Shown in pieces: positions 31,503 to 40,989 of a DNA stretch of 64,000 nt. Position 1 is the first letter of the stretch; each line of letters opens with the position of its first letter. A program made the position numbers and the translations under genes. Source of the DNA: Ascoidea asiatica (lineage: Eukaryota > Ascomycota > Saccharomycetes > Ascoideales > Ascoideaceae); contig BCKQ01000005.1 of NCBI GenBank assembly GCA_001600695.1, positions 198,593-262,592 of the forward strand, written 5' to 3'. The notes beneath the pieces were generated by a model that was given only the letters and a program-made list of their open reading frames with translations, searched no databases and was not told where the DNA came from.

Positions 31503-34500
31503 TTATTGCATTTCTTTAAGTTTAGGATTCTTTTGAATTAAATAAGTCAATTCATTTGATATAATTCCTTTATTCGCACCGATATTAGAACCAGTAAATT
31601 CGATCATTTCTTGGAGAACAAAAAATAACTTTTCAGCTGAAATGCCTGAATCAAGAAATATGCTTACAACTGAACCTCTCGGAATGTTTGAAATACTATT
31701 ATTTTCTTTCAAAAAAGTTACAATTTTACCAAATAAAATATTTATGGGAAAAACAAAATCAGACTTACTGATTCTTTTGCCAATTTTGATAATACAATTG
31801 GAAAGATTAACATACAAAGGTTCCCCCGAAACATCGTGATTATTTTTGACTTTGCTGAATAATGAGTCCCATTTTTGAGAAACGAGAACCAAATCTTTGA
31901 AATTAGATTCCTTGAATATTAATAAACATAAATCGTCATAACCTAACGGATCACAAAATTCGTTGAATAATGTACTTATATTCAAAATTTTCTTGTTTAA
32001 TAATTCAACATTTTCAAACTTTGATTCTTCTGATAAATTGAGATCATTTTTTATCGTTTCTATGAGTTCCAATTGAATTCCAGAAACGTCAAGATTATTC
32101 TGTATATTATTCATCAATGAAACTGACTGCTGTTTCAAAGTGATTTGATCAATGCAATTGCAAAATCCAGTTGCTTTTGCTAAATATTCTATTCTTTGAT
32201 CTAAAGGCAAATCGAAGTCTGAAAGAGATAATTTGTAAAGTACTTGAGCTGATTCAAAATACTTTGACTTTTTAGAGTAATATCTAGATAATAGATAACT
32301 TAAATCCTTGGAGTTTATAGATTTTTCTTGTAAATATTGCAAAATAAAAGGCGTGTCTATTTCCAATAACCTCTCCTTGATTCCTTGTTTGATAATCCAA
32401 TCATATAACTCATAGTGAAACAAAATATCAGGATAGTTGAAACAAATCTGATAGCTCTCATCACGAAGTCTTGTAAGCTCGTTGATAATTGGATCTTTAT
32501 CAAATGAATCCAAAGTAATATTGGAATAAACCTTTCTAATATTTTCATAGTTTTCGATAGATCTGACTTCGACTTTTAGTAAAATCTCAAATATCAACTT
32601 ATAACGCTCAATTCTAGCATTGAATAATTTTGCTCCCTCTATATCATTTTTGATCAAGCCATTCCTAATGTATTTTATTGCTAAATTATCTTTATCGAGA
32701 TTATTTGCAATATTCAAGATAAATTCAATAGTTTCTTGATAATAATCTAAACCAATCATTGTGTTGACAGCTTCTTTAAGATCTTCAATTGAAAGGTTTG
32801 CGCTAACCTTTTCAAAAAGCTTAACAGCAGAGTTTAATTCAAATAATGTTTTCTCTTGATCCTTCTTACCAATAGAATTAGCTTTTCTTAAATGCTCAAA
32901 TGCTCTGAAAATAATAACGTCACTAGCAGAACAAAATGTTGAACAATGCTTTTGTAAACTTTCAGCTAAATAGTCAACTGAAATTCCTTTATTTATATTT
33001 TTATTAATAATTGAAGTGAAAACATCCTTGATATATTCTTTCGTTTTTTCATTTGCAATAAAAAGATCATAAAAGCTTAATCTTGCTAATTCTTTTTGGG
33101 TATTTAGAGTTATAAACTTAACAGTATCTTTGAAAATGATCTGTTTTTTATCGCTTTTAGGGGACCCCTCAATGACTGAGTTATTTCTTTTTATGATAAT
33201 ACTTTCATCGATCAAAATCAATAGAAAAAACAAGGCTTCTTTCATAATGTTTAATAAATCATAGAAAGCCTTTAAAGCAGTATATTCAGCTTGGGCTGCA
33301 ACTTCTTCTTCACGAGAAATATTTCCACTAATTAATGCTGTTGGATTCTCAAAATATGGAATTCTATTGCCAAATTCTTTAAAGAAATTTAGTATTGTTA
33401 CAATAGTATTAATGAAAAAAACAATTTGATTTTTATCAATATTAATTGAACTAAGATATTGATTTGTTTCTTTCAAATAGCTTTCATTCAATTTTCCACC
33501 TTTTAAAAAAGCATCTCTACTGACAAGAAAGATTTTTTTTGGCCAAATAGTTCTAAAAATTCTAGTAACTAATAAAGCAATACCATAAAATCTTGCGGAT
33601 AATCTTACATTTTCAAAACTATAAGTGAAATCATTTGGGATTGGATTTTTGACCGATTTTGTCAAAGAAGTTGCTGACGAACCGAATGATAGAGCAGAGT
33701 TATTTATAGTAATAGATTTCTCATACATTGGTTTATTTATAAAGGCTGAAGATAAATTTTGATACTGATTTCCAACTAGAAAAGAAAAATAGTTCAACTT
33801 TGCAGAATCAGATATATTACTTTTACAAATGATTCTTAAAGCAGTGGAACAAGCCTCCTGTAAACCATATCTTTCTATAAAAGGCAACAAATCGGTACCA
33901 AGATTTTCAAAAATTTGATCAGGCATTCTAAATTTATAAATATCAAGACCATTATTTGTTAATACAGCTAAATGAAGAGGTTCCTCAATGTACTGGATAG
34001 CAAATAAATTGGAATGGCCAGTTGGATTGTTAGTTGCATGAAAAGAAGGATTTAATTGCCTGATATCATATATTTGACCATAATTCGGTAAAAATGTTGC
34101 ATTTTCAACATACTCATGATAATAATTTAAAATACCATAATCAGGAACAGTAATAAAAAGTTTATCAGAAATTGATTTGATTTTATCATTGATGCTACTT
34201 TTATTTTGATTGATATTACTGTTATTGTTAGAGATTACAGCAGCGATAAATATGCCAGGAGATATAATTTTAGAAATAGTGGAAGTATTAATTAATAAAT
34301 CCGATTCTTTTTGAAGGTTTAATATGACTGAAGAGGGATTCAAGTTGTTCAAATTATTTTGATTTGAAAGGTTGATGGATTCTTGTTGTATTTGATTAAT
34401 ATTTTCATTGATTGGAGGAAATTTAATATTATGAAATCTCAAAGTTGCAATTTTATCATAATATATTGCGCCATTTAGATAAATTCTACAACCAGATTTG

Positions 34501-35759
34501 GTGATTGCAATTAAGAATAAATTTTCATTTTGAAAAGTTGAAACAATTTCAATATTAACAAAATTAAATAAAGATTTATTACTTAATAAAGAAGAATCTT
34601 TACAATCGGTTGTTCTTAAGTCAGTTAATATTTGTAAAGGTTTTAAAACATATGGATTTGTAGGATTTAATAATTTTTTTTTTTTTGAATCCAATTTATA
34701 AGCTCTTATAGTCGAATGATTTGATAAGGTATATAAAATTTCTCTTGATTCATCAATTTTCAAAACAGATATATACTCAGATTGAGAAAGTGAATTAATT
34801 GAATTATTTTTAAAGTTTGAGGTATTATTATTATTGCTAGTATTACTATTATGAGGTACTAGGTAAGATAAATTCGATCTTGTTAGGCAAATTTTATTAC
34901 ATTTATTATTAAACCAAGAATCTTTGTTCGAATAAGATAATTCCCAAAGATTTAGATCATCGGAATAACCAGTAAAAAAAATTTGACCAGTTTTATTAAA
35001 AGAAATGAAATTATTTACAAGTAAACCATTTGTTGATATTGATAAATCAGTATTGAAAATTTTAAAATTTTTCGAATTAACTGCTAAAATATAAATATTA
35101 TAAGGAGTTGAAATTAATAATAGATAGTCAACAGTATCAACAAAAATATTTTTTTTAGGGGGAACTAAAGCTACACAAATTATGGAATCTGGAATATCGT
35201 CGATTATGGAATAATTATCATTTACATCATCATTTGTATAATTCCATAAAATTAATTGATGGTTATTTATAATATAAACTCTTTCTAATTCAGGAAATAA
35301 ACCCATATTAAAAGAGTTTGAGTTCAAAGGAGTATCATCATTTGATCTGCCATTTAATAAAAACTGCTGAAGATTATCAGGAATTGAAATAGAAGAAATT
35401 TTCTGAAAAGGATTAAATTTAAAATCATCTAATTTTTTGGCAGATGTAGATATAAATTCGGATGTAGATTTAGAAGAAAAGGATAACGAATCTAGATTGA
35501 AATTATAGTTCACAGGATTGCTTAAATTAGTCTTTTCATCTAATATCGGAGTTGAATTATCATGAGAAATTAAGTCATCAATATATTTAGAAGCTAAGTT
35601 AACAGATGATAAATTTGAAATACCTAATACCTTCGAATTACAGTCGTATTTCGTTGGTATTTGAACAGTTGTATTTGAATTTGAATTTGAATTGAAATCG
35701 TTAGTTGAACTTCCACTGATGCTAGGGATTGAAGAAGGTGGAATATTACTTATAGCCAT
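31503..35759 (-). CDS. NUP170: Nucleoporin of the Nup155 family (Nup170/Nup157)
   Basis: 1418-residue inner-ring nucleoporin that links the pore membrane to the scaffold. The N-terminal ~150 residues are Ser/Asn-rich. A beta-propeller covers ~155-650 (GLFPELERVYIINNHQLILWNY, VALVPPKKNIF, LAVNSKNFKIFNTDLSIST, FFTGYSDDLNLWELSYS). A long alpha-solenoid follows to the C terminus (ENVRLSARFYGIALLVTRIFRTIWPKKIF, DLFIANEKTKEYIKDVF). Length and motif order match yeast Nup170 and Nup157, which are duplicates, so one gene is expected here. Asn-rich loops in the propeller are probably lineage-specific. Stop and start are clean. Confidence 0.92.
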   Translation of the reverse strand: MAISNIPPSSIPSISGSSTNDFNSNSNSNTTVQIPTKYDCNSKVLGISNLSSVNLASKYIDDLISHDNSTPILDEKTNLSNPVNYNFNLDSLSFSSKSTSEFISTSAKKLDDFKFNPFQKISSISIPDNLQQFLLNGRSNDDTPLNSNSFNMGLFPELERVYIINNHQLILWNYTNDDVNDNYSIIDDIPDSIICVALVPPKKNIFVDTVDYLLLISTPYNIYILAVNSKNFKIFNTDLSISTNGLLVNNFISFNKTGQIFFTGYSDDLNLWELSYSNKDSWFNNKCNKICLTRSNLSYLVPHNSNTSNNNNTSNFKNNSINSLSQSEYISVLKIDESREILYTLSNHSTIRAYKLDSKKKKLLNPTNPYVLKPLQILTDLRTTDCKDSSLLSNKSLFNFVNIEIVSTFQNENLFLIAITKSGCRIYLNGAIYYDKIATLRFHNIKFPPINENINQIQQESINLSNQNNLNNLNPSSVILNLQKESDLLINTSTISKIISPGIFIAAVISNNNSNINQNKSSINDKIKSISDKLFITVPDYGILNYYHEYVENATFLPNYGQIYDIRQLNPSFHATNNPTGHSNLFAIQYIEEPLHLAVLTNNGLDIYKFRMPDQIFENLGTDLLPFIERYGLQEACSTALRIICKSNISDSAKLNYFSFLVGNQYQNLSSAFINKPMYEKSITINNSALSFGSSATSLTKSVKNPIPNDFTYSFENVRLSARFYGIALLVTRIFRTIWPKKIFLVSRDAFLKGGKLNESYLKETNQYLSSINIDKNQIVFFINTIVTILNFFKEFGNRIPYFENPTALISGNISREEEVAAQAEYTALKAFYDLLNIMKEALFFLLILIDESIIIKRNNSVIEGSPKSDKKQIIFKDTVKFITLNTQKELARLSFYDLFIANEKTKEYIKDVFTSIINKNINKGISVDYLAESLQKHCSTFCSASDVIIFRAFEHLRKANSIGKKDQEKTLFELNSAVKLFEKVSANLSIEDLKEAVNTMIGLDYYQETIEFILNIANNLDKDNLAIKYIRNGLIKNDIEGAKLFNARIERYKLIFEILLKVEVRSIENYENIRKVYSNITLDSFDKDPIINELTRLRDESYQICFNYPDILFHYELYDWIIKQGIKERLLEIDTPFILQYLQEKSINSKDLSYLLSRYYSKKSKYFESAQVLYKLSLSDFDLPLDQRIEYLAKATGFCNCIDQITLKQQSVSLMNNIQNNLDVSGIQLELIETIKNDLNLSEESKFENVELLNKKILNISTLFNEFCDPLGYDDLCLLIFKESNFKDLVLVSQKWDSLFSKVKNNHDVSGEPLYVNLSNCIIKIGKRISKSDFVFPINILFGKIVTFLKENNSISNIPRGSVVSIFLDSGISAEKLFFVLQEMIEFTGSNIGANKGIISNELTYLIQKNPKLKEMQ

Positions 35760-36053
35760 TTAAAAACAAAAAAACAAAATAAGTTGACAATCTTTAAAAC
35801 CAGATACAAAAAAAGATTATAAAATCTCTTTTATTTGTGTAAATTATAAAAAGTTTATGCTAGTTTGGCAGAATTAGTATATTCAGCAGTTTTTGCTATT
35901 AGCTATTGCTTTGATTGTTGTTTGTTTATCCTTTTTTGATGTTATGCTGAAAATCAATTTAAATTTAGCTTGGAGTTTGAAATTTGAAAATTCTTTGAAA
36001 AAAATAGTCACATGATCTAGCATGGGAATCAGGAACTTGTAACCAAACAAAAG
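35760..36053. promoter_or_regulatory. NUP170 upstream region
   Basis: AT-rich promoter of NUP170 on the minus strand, with a TCACATGATC site at about 36007-36016. No ORF. Confidence 0.35.
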
Positions 36054-36390
36054 CAGGGTTGGAAGTTCATGAGCAAGTATTTATTCGTTTAACCTCAGGT
36101 TTCCCCCAAATTTTTATCTTAAAATTTTGAATGTATTCCTAAGTACTTTGCTTTCTAACAAACAAATACTTGAAACGTACTCTCATATAGGTCACATGAT
36201 TTAAGCCTGTAAAACTGGGGGAAAATACTTCTAAAAACTCAAACGGTAAATGAAAGTAAGATGCTGATAGCATTAAATGTATTTGAAGATATTTGTTTCT
36301 AGCTGTAGTCATCACATGACGTTCTAAGACAAAAATATTTCACCCTTAATGAGGCGAGAGTTGTTACCCGAGTATGCTCTTCCAACCCTG
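36054..36390. mobile_element. Candidate hAT-like miniature inverted-repeat element
   Basis: The sequence CAGGGTTGGAAG at 36054-36065 recurs exactly inverted at 36379-36390, bounding 337 bp. The CAGGGTTG start resembles hAT-family ends. The flanks ACAAAAG (left) and CCAAAAG (right) agree in 6 of 7 bases but are not a clean 8-bp duplication. No transposase is inside. CACATG sites occur within it (about 36194 and 36314). The inverted repeat is only 12 bp, so chance or an unrelated cause remains possible. Confidence 0.35.
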
Positions 36391-36885
36391 CCAAAAGGCC
36401 ATTCCCCCCGGTGTCGTATTTTAATACTTACAAAAGTTTTTGGAAAAATTATGAAATCCAGTTTGGTGGGTCTAAAAAATCTTGCACTTCTCAAAACTGC
36501 GACCCATAATATGTCACAGAACAAATGGGACAGCGAAACTTATGTTTTATTTTTTTTATACTTCATTAATATTAAAATTGGTCTCTAGTGAAAAAAAAAT
36601 ATTTGACTACTTAATTAACATAGACTCAGCTTTGCTAAAAAACCAATATACATACTTAGAAATTGGAATAAAATCATAGACCCATTTAATGTCTTCATTT
36701 TTTTTTTTTTGAAAAATCTGTGGAAACACGAAGTAAAGAATATTAGCTTATGCAACGCCAAAAAGCAAATTCGTTCCGCGGTCTATTAACTAAATAATCA
36801 AAGAATTCTTTTTAATTTTCAGTAACTCTTCTACTATTTTCTTTCAATAGCGAAAGTTGGATAGGATCAACAAGTTTTCTTTGTA

Positions 36886-37272
36886 CTGTAACTCCCGGTA
36901 AAAACTACTTTTTGATATACCCACGTGATACTTTCTCCCGATGAAAAATCCACCTTTTCAAACAAGATTTTCAAACCCTCATCTCACATATCAGAAAAGG
37001 AGCAATTTCATTTACTCTTGTTGGTGAAAGCGCTGCTTCTTCTAAAGCTAGCAGAATTTGTTTAGATTTAGACACTTTGTATAGCAGGTTTGTTGTGATT
37101 GAATAATTTGCATAGAGTTTTTATAGGCAGCAAGATTTTATATGTTGGAGAATATTGTAGATTTAATTTGTTTCAAAAACTGAGAAAAAAATGTCAAAAA
37201 GGCCCCTGAGATTTCTGGGAGACGGCTGAAAATATTTTGTGACCTGGGTAGATTTTTTACCGGGAGTTACAG
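36886..37272. mobile_element. Tc1/mariner-type miniature element with TA flanks
   Basis: A 387-bp unit bounded by a perfect 19-bp inverted repeat, CTGTAACTCCCGGTAAAAA, at 36886-36904 and its inverse at 37254-37272. TA immediately outside both ends fits the TA target duplication of Tc1/mariner elements. Weaker similarity continues inward (TACCCACGTGA on the left against TACCCAGGTCA read from the right end). It has no coding capacity, so it would have been moved by a transposase supplied elsewhere. It ends 15 bp before the left end of the larger element at 37288. Confidence 0.65.
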
Positions 37273-37739
37273 TAGTTACTTTGTTAGGAGAAATACTAAG
37301 TGAAGTCACATCATCTCTATTTGCAGATACAAATTTCATATTTAAGAAATATCTTTGTCACGTTTTTGAAAAATGAACTTTTGAAAAAGCTCAGCGGAAA
37401 TCACCCAAAACCCGGAAAATAACCGCATTTGAATCCGACAAAGGATTTAAAATCGGGCTCGAAGGTTTTAAGTGTGACCAGAAAGTGTTAACATGGGAAA
37501 CCTGGTACCCTCTATAAATAGAGCATATATATTTAAATGATATGTTTAAACCGACCACTCATTTACCGGAAATGACAAACCGGTTATTTAACTCGTAAAG
37601 TTTTTTGAAACACCGAGGTCTGTTCCGAAAGAAATTTATATTTCAAGACTCAAACAATTAGAAAAACTTTCTTTTAGAAAATAAATAACCAAAAATATAT
37701 ATAAAAGAAATACAGTACTAACAGATTCGTGCTAAGGCA

Positions 37740-38990
37740 TTATCAGACTCTTCAATATCGAATACATTAATATTAAATTTCTAAGATTATTGCTCCAAGT
37801 CGTTCCCCTGTGGCGGTAAAGGAGAAGGCTTCTAAAGAAACCAGCACTTGTAGAAGTAAGTGGAACAACAATTGGAGAAGGAATGATATTAAGTTTCTTT
37901 TTATCATCAGATAATGATTGATTAGAAATTCCAAAAGACTCCCCTGGAATATTTGGTTTGACATTTAAATGAGAAAAAGATTTATTTAGATCATCATCCA
38001 AAGAATCATTACTTTTTGTCAAGAGACTTTAATCCTCAATTGGAGAAACAATTACAATAGACGTTCCCACTTTAGAACGACCCATAAAAGAAGAAGTTAA
38101 TGTAAGGCCGATATCAAACCAAGATTTATCGATAACTTTATATCCTATAGAAGAGATTTTAGTATCTATGGTATGAGTTTTAAGCTCTTTTGTAATTACA
38201 TCTTGTTATAATCTTTTGCTAAAGATCTAAATGTTTTTGACAAATCTTCAATTCTTTGTAAATGTTTTTCAATTTTACTATTTATTAAATTGTTCATTGA
38301 AAAATCTATATTATAATCACCAGTTGGACTGAAATTTATTTCAACTAATCAATGACAAATAGAAAAAGCAATTTTAATTACTACACTTTCAGTAGCTCAG
38401 TTGGGTAATATAGATCCATAAACTGTTAAATAACGAATTGTGGTTATAGCGTGAAAAACTGCTGCTCTTATTGAAGTTGAGTGCGCACCATTATTTAAAT
38501 GATCACCATTTTTAGATATCTTACTTGTAATCATAGNGATATTTGAAATTAATTCAAATAACCAATCAGAATCTTCGGAATCTTCGAAATCTTCACTAAC
38601 GGCGGTAAGCAAAAAAGTTATAGAAGAATTTAAATTTTGTATAGCAGTTAAGGTCATTAAACCGTTTGGATCAATAAAGCAAATTATAGTTTGATCAGAA
38701 AAATCAGCTGAATAAAAATGAATTTCAGATGAATCAATTTTTTTTGGCTTATTTTCTTTTTCAAGTTCGATTTTGTCTTAATCTCTTTCATATCAGATTT
38801 GGATTGAGTTGTTTGCACAATACTATATGATTGTAATAATGAAGTTGATTTAGTTGAATTGATGACTTATTTGAAAGATCGGTAAGAAGTATATTATAAA
38901 CANTGTTTAAGTTTTTTAGCTTGAATGAAAGAAATCATGAAAAAGTAATTGGCTCAAAAGTTTTCAATTATTGAACCAAGTTAATAAACA
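37740..38990 (-). pseudogene. Decayed, frameshifted coding fragment of host-gene type (possibly Spa2-like)
   Basis: On the minus strand, protein-like sequence continues across at least four frame changes or stops. Going along the strand: STKSTSLLQSYSIVQTT, then ELEKENKPKKID, TAIQNLNSSITFLLTAVSED and TSIRAAVFHAITTIRYLTVYG. After a stop comes ATESVVIKIAFSICH, then EINFSPTGDYNIDFS and KHLQRIEDLSKTFRSLAKDYN. Finally come VIDKSWFDIGLTLTSSFMG and LNKSFSHLNVKPNIPGESFG. The middle part, with a TxxRYLTxYGSILP-type stretch, reminds me of the C-terminal domain of polarity proteins such as Spa2, but that assignment is weak. It does not resemble a transposase. Two unresolved bases (38537, 38903) lie inside. 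It sits entirely within the inverted-repeat element. Confidence 0.5.
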
Positions 38991-39276
38991 TATATATAAT
39001 TAATAAAAGAAGCAACCATTACATGAACTAATGATCTTTTTGAAGCTTTGAATAAAATGCATAACAGTAGACATTATTGGATTTTAATCCTTTTAAAGAA
39101 GTCTAAACAATTTCCTATTGTTTGAGATTCTAGTAGTATCATTAAAAACACATATTTGAAGGGTAAAAAAGGGGTGAAGACATGTGATATAACCGAAGGC
39201 AGAAGTAAAGAAAAGGGTAATAAATAAAAGTGCCGGTCAAATTACTGTTTAAACATTTTGGGATCATTTGTTTGAG

Positions 39277-39306
39277 GTGGGCCTCTTTTATTGTTTAAAG
39301 GCCCAC
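39277..39306. repeat. Perfect 8-bp hairpin within the right part of the element
   Basis: GTGGGCCT at 39277-39284 is followed after 14 T-rich bases by AGGCCCAC at 39299-39306. It is GC-rich within AT-rich DNA. It could form a hairpin, but its meaning is unknown. Confidence 0.5.
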
Positions 39307-39521
39307 AATTATTTATGCGAAAATGGATTTTGGAGAGGATATATTCCATGGTACGGATAAATAGCTAAATGTCAATATAATTTTTTTTTAAAAGTTGCTA
39401 CGCCTTATATTTCCTAATAAAGTAAATATGCGCCGTTATGAGGCTAAAATATCTGCAAATAGAGATGTTGTGTCTGCAAATAGAGATGATGTGACTTCAC
39501 TTAGTATTTCTCCTTTGTTAG

Positions 39522-39925
39522 TGCTTGAGTTAGAATTAGATACGGTACGCGTTTATTCTGCAATGTTGTAACGAAAAATACAGTAACGTTGATTAGGAAC
39601 AAATTTTTTTGGGTTGGCGAGTGTCCCACTATCAGAGTCTTATATTATATGCAGAAATGGGTGTCCTATAATCCATAATGGGATATTTCCTGAAAATCTA
39701 AAAAAACGACTGAAGAAATTAGAAATGGGCCACTGTAGGTCTTTCATATAATATGCGGGGTTTTTCCTAAACGTTTCACGCTTGAATTCAGAAGTAAGTA
39801 TTCTGGGAAATTTATAATTGTTGTAACGTAAAGAATATGACATGATTTAGGAGACAAACAAAGGTTAGTTTGAAAAGTATTTCATTTTGCTTCAAGACAC
39901 AAAAATATTACAGCACGTATACGTG
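39522..39925. other. Non-coding stretch right of the MULE-like element
   Basis: About 400 nt with no supported gene. A 67-codon minus-strand ORF (39640-39843) resembles nothing known. The motif TTGTTGTAACG or TTGTAACG occurs near 39565 and 39820. A perfect 14-bp palindrome GCACGTATACGTGC (39913-39926) ends where the next fold-back begins. Confidence 0.35.
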
Positions 39926-40187
39926 CCATGGAGGCTTTCCTTTTTCCACACATTATAGCCAATATTGTTTTTCCACAGGCCCCTTTGTCCCGAAACACAC
40001 AGCATTTTATATTTCAAAAGCATGCACGTGATATAAAACGTTAATTTTTTCAATAATTTTTTTTTGGTGGGAGCGTAAATAAAAATCATTTTGTTCAGGT
40101 GTTCCGGGGGAGTGAAAACATTTTTACGTGTGGAAAAACGAACACCAATATTGGCTATAATCTGTGGAAAAAGTAAAGCCTCCATGG
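39926..40187. mobile_element. 262-bp fold-back (inverted-repeat) element
   Basis: The left arm (39926-39967, starting CCATGGAGGCTTT) and the inverted right arm (40146-40187) agree at 40 of 42 positions. After a short gap both arms share a second TTTTTCCACA block, so the arms span about 50 bp. The ~150-bp loop has no ORF of note and holds a CACGTG at 40025-40030. No clear target duplication is visible, so the family is open. A MITE or a decayed fold-back transposon is the likeliest reading. Confidence 0.55.
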
Positions 40188-40989
40188 TAGTGTAAATAGC
40201 ATAATAAAAGTAGAGTTTTTGAGTAAACCTTTTTGAGAACTAAGGAGTTCATTATACTCAACAATTCAACTGTAATGGAACAGTAACTATCCGGAAAGCA
40301 AAGGTGGTTTTGTCACTTAAATATTGCGCTGAATGTGAGAATGCACAAGATATTCCACAACATTTACTGGCCCGCTGGTGCCTGGATAAAACCCTCTAGA
40401 ATTGAGTCTATGCTCGGCAGCACCTTACCATGGAAAGCAGATACGCCTGAATCTATCATCTTTGAGGATAGTTTAGTCCAATACAAAAGTTCAAGAATAT
40501 TAGCTTATTCTTTTTCATTGTTCATTGTTCATATTTTACAATTCATAATCCATAATTCATGATAATTGTCATAATTATTTCATCTGTTATGGATTCAAGC
40601 TTGCTAGAAATATTTTGTATGAATTGATCATATTCACTTGAATTCGAGTGATTTTTTATCATTTAAATACTAAAACATTATCTTTACCAATAGTGTCATC
40701 AATAATAATTCACCCAATAGATTTTTTAATTCTTTAATTGAATTTAGAATAGGTCGATCCTAAATTTCATTTCTATTTCATTTCCTTTATAATTTACTAC
40801 AGATATTTTCACTTACAAACATTTTTAGGTAAAATCCCCTTTAATTACCAGAGTATTAATATTTTTTTATTTTGAAATACATTTATTTTATTCAAATTAC
40901 CTTAATATTCAATATATTAGATAAAGTAATTAGAATACTCACTACATAATATATGATACAGCAGTGAAAACATTTAAGTAAAGAAAAAG
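40188..40989. other. Upstream region of the low-complexity protein gene
   Basis: About 800 nt. The first ~250 nt continue the more GC-mixed DNA of the repeat cluster and include a 75-codon ORF (40335-40562) without a family. The rest is AT-rich promoter DNA. Confidence 0.35.

Larger units (their letters stand above)
37288..39512. mobile_element. Mutator-like (MULE) non-autonomous element, 2,225 bp
   Basis: The first 40 bases (37288-37327, starting GAGAAATACTAAGTGAAG) are repeated exactly as an inverted copy at 39473-39512. The 9-bp sequence CTTTGTTAG stands directly outside both ends (37279-37287 and 39513-39521) in the same orientation, a perfect target-site duplication. Long terminal inverted repeats plus a 9-bp duplication are typical of Mutator-like elements. 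Merlin-type elements are the main alternative. Just inside the right end, the inner ~20 bases of the repeat are duplicated in tandem (39452-39472). No transposase is recognisable. The interior carries a decayed coding fragment on the minus strand (37740-38990). Confidence 0.82.

Noticed and set aside
38389-38410. TAGCTCAGTTGGG, which looks like a tRNA A box
   Set aside because: No matching D stem, anticodon arm or B box follows, and the bases are part of the decayed coding fragment on the other strand.
39640-39843. 67-codon ORF right of the MULE-like element, considered as a transposase remnant
   Set aside because: No catalytic motif or recognisable transposase block.
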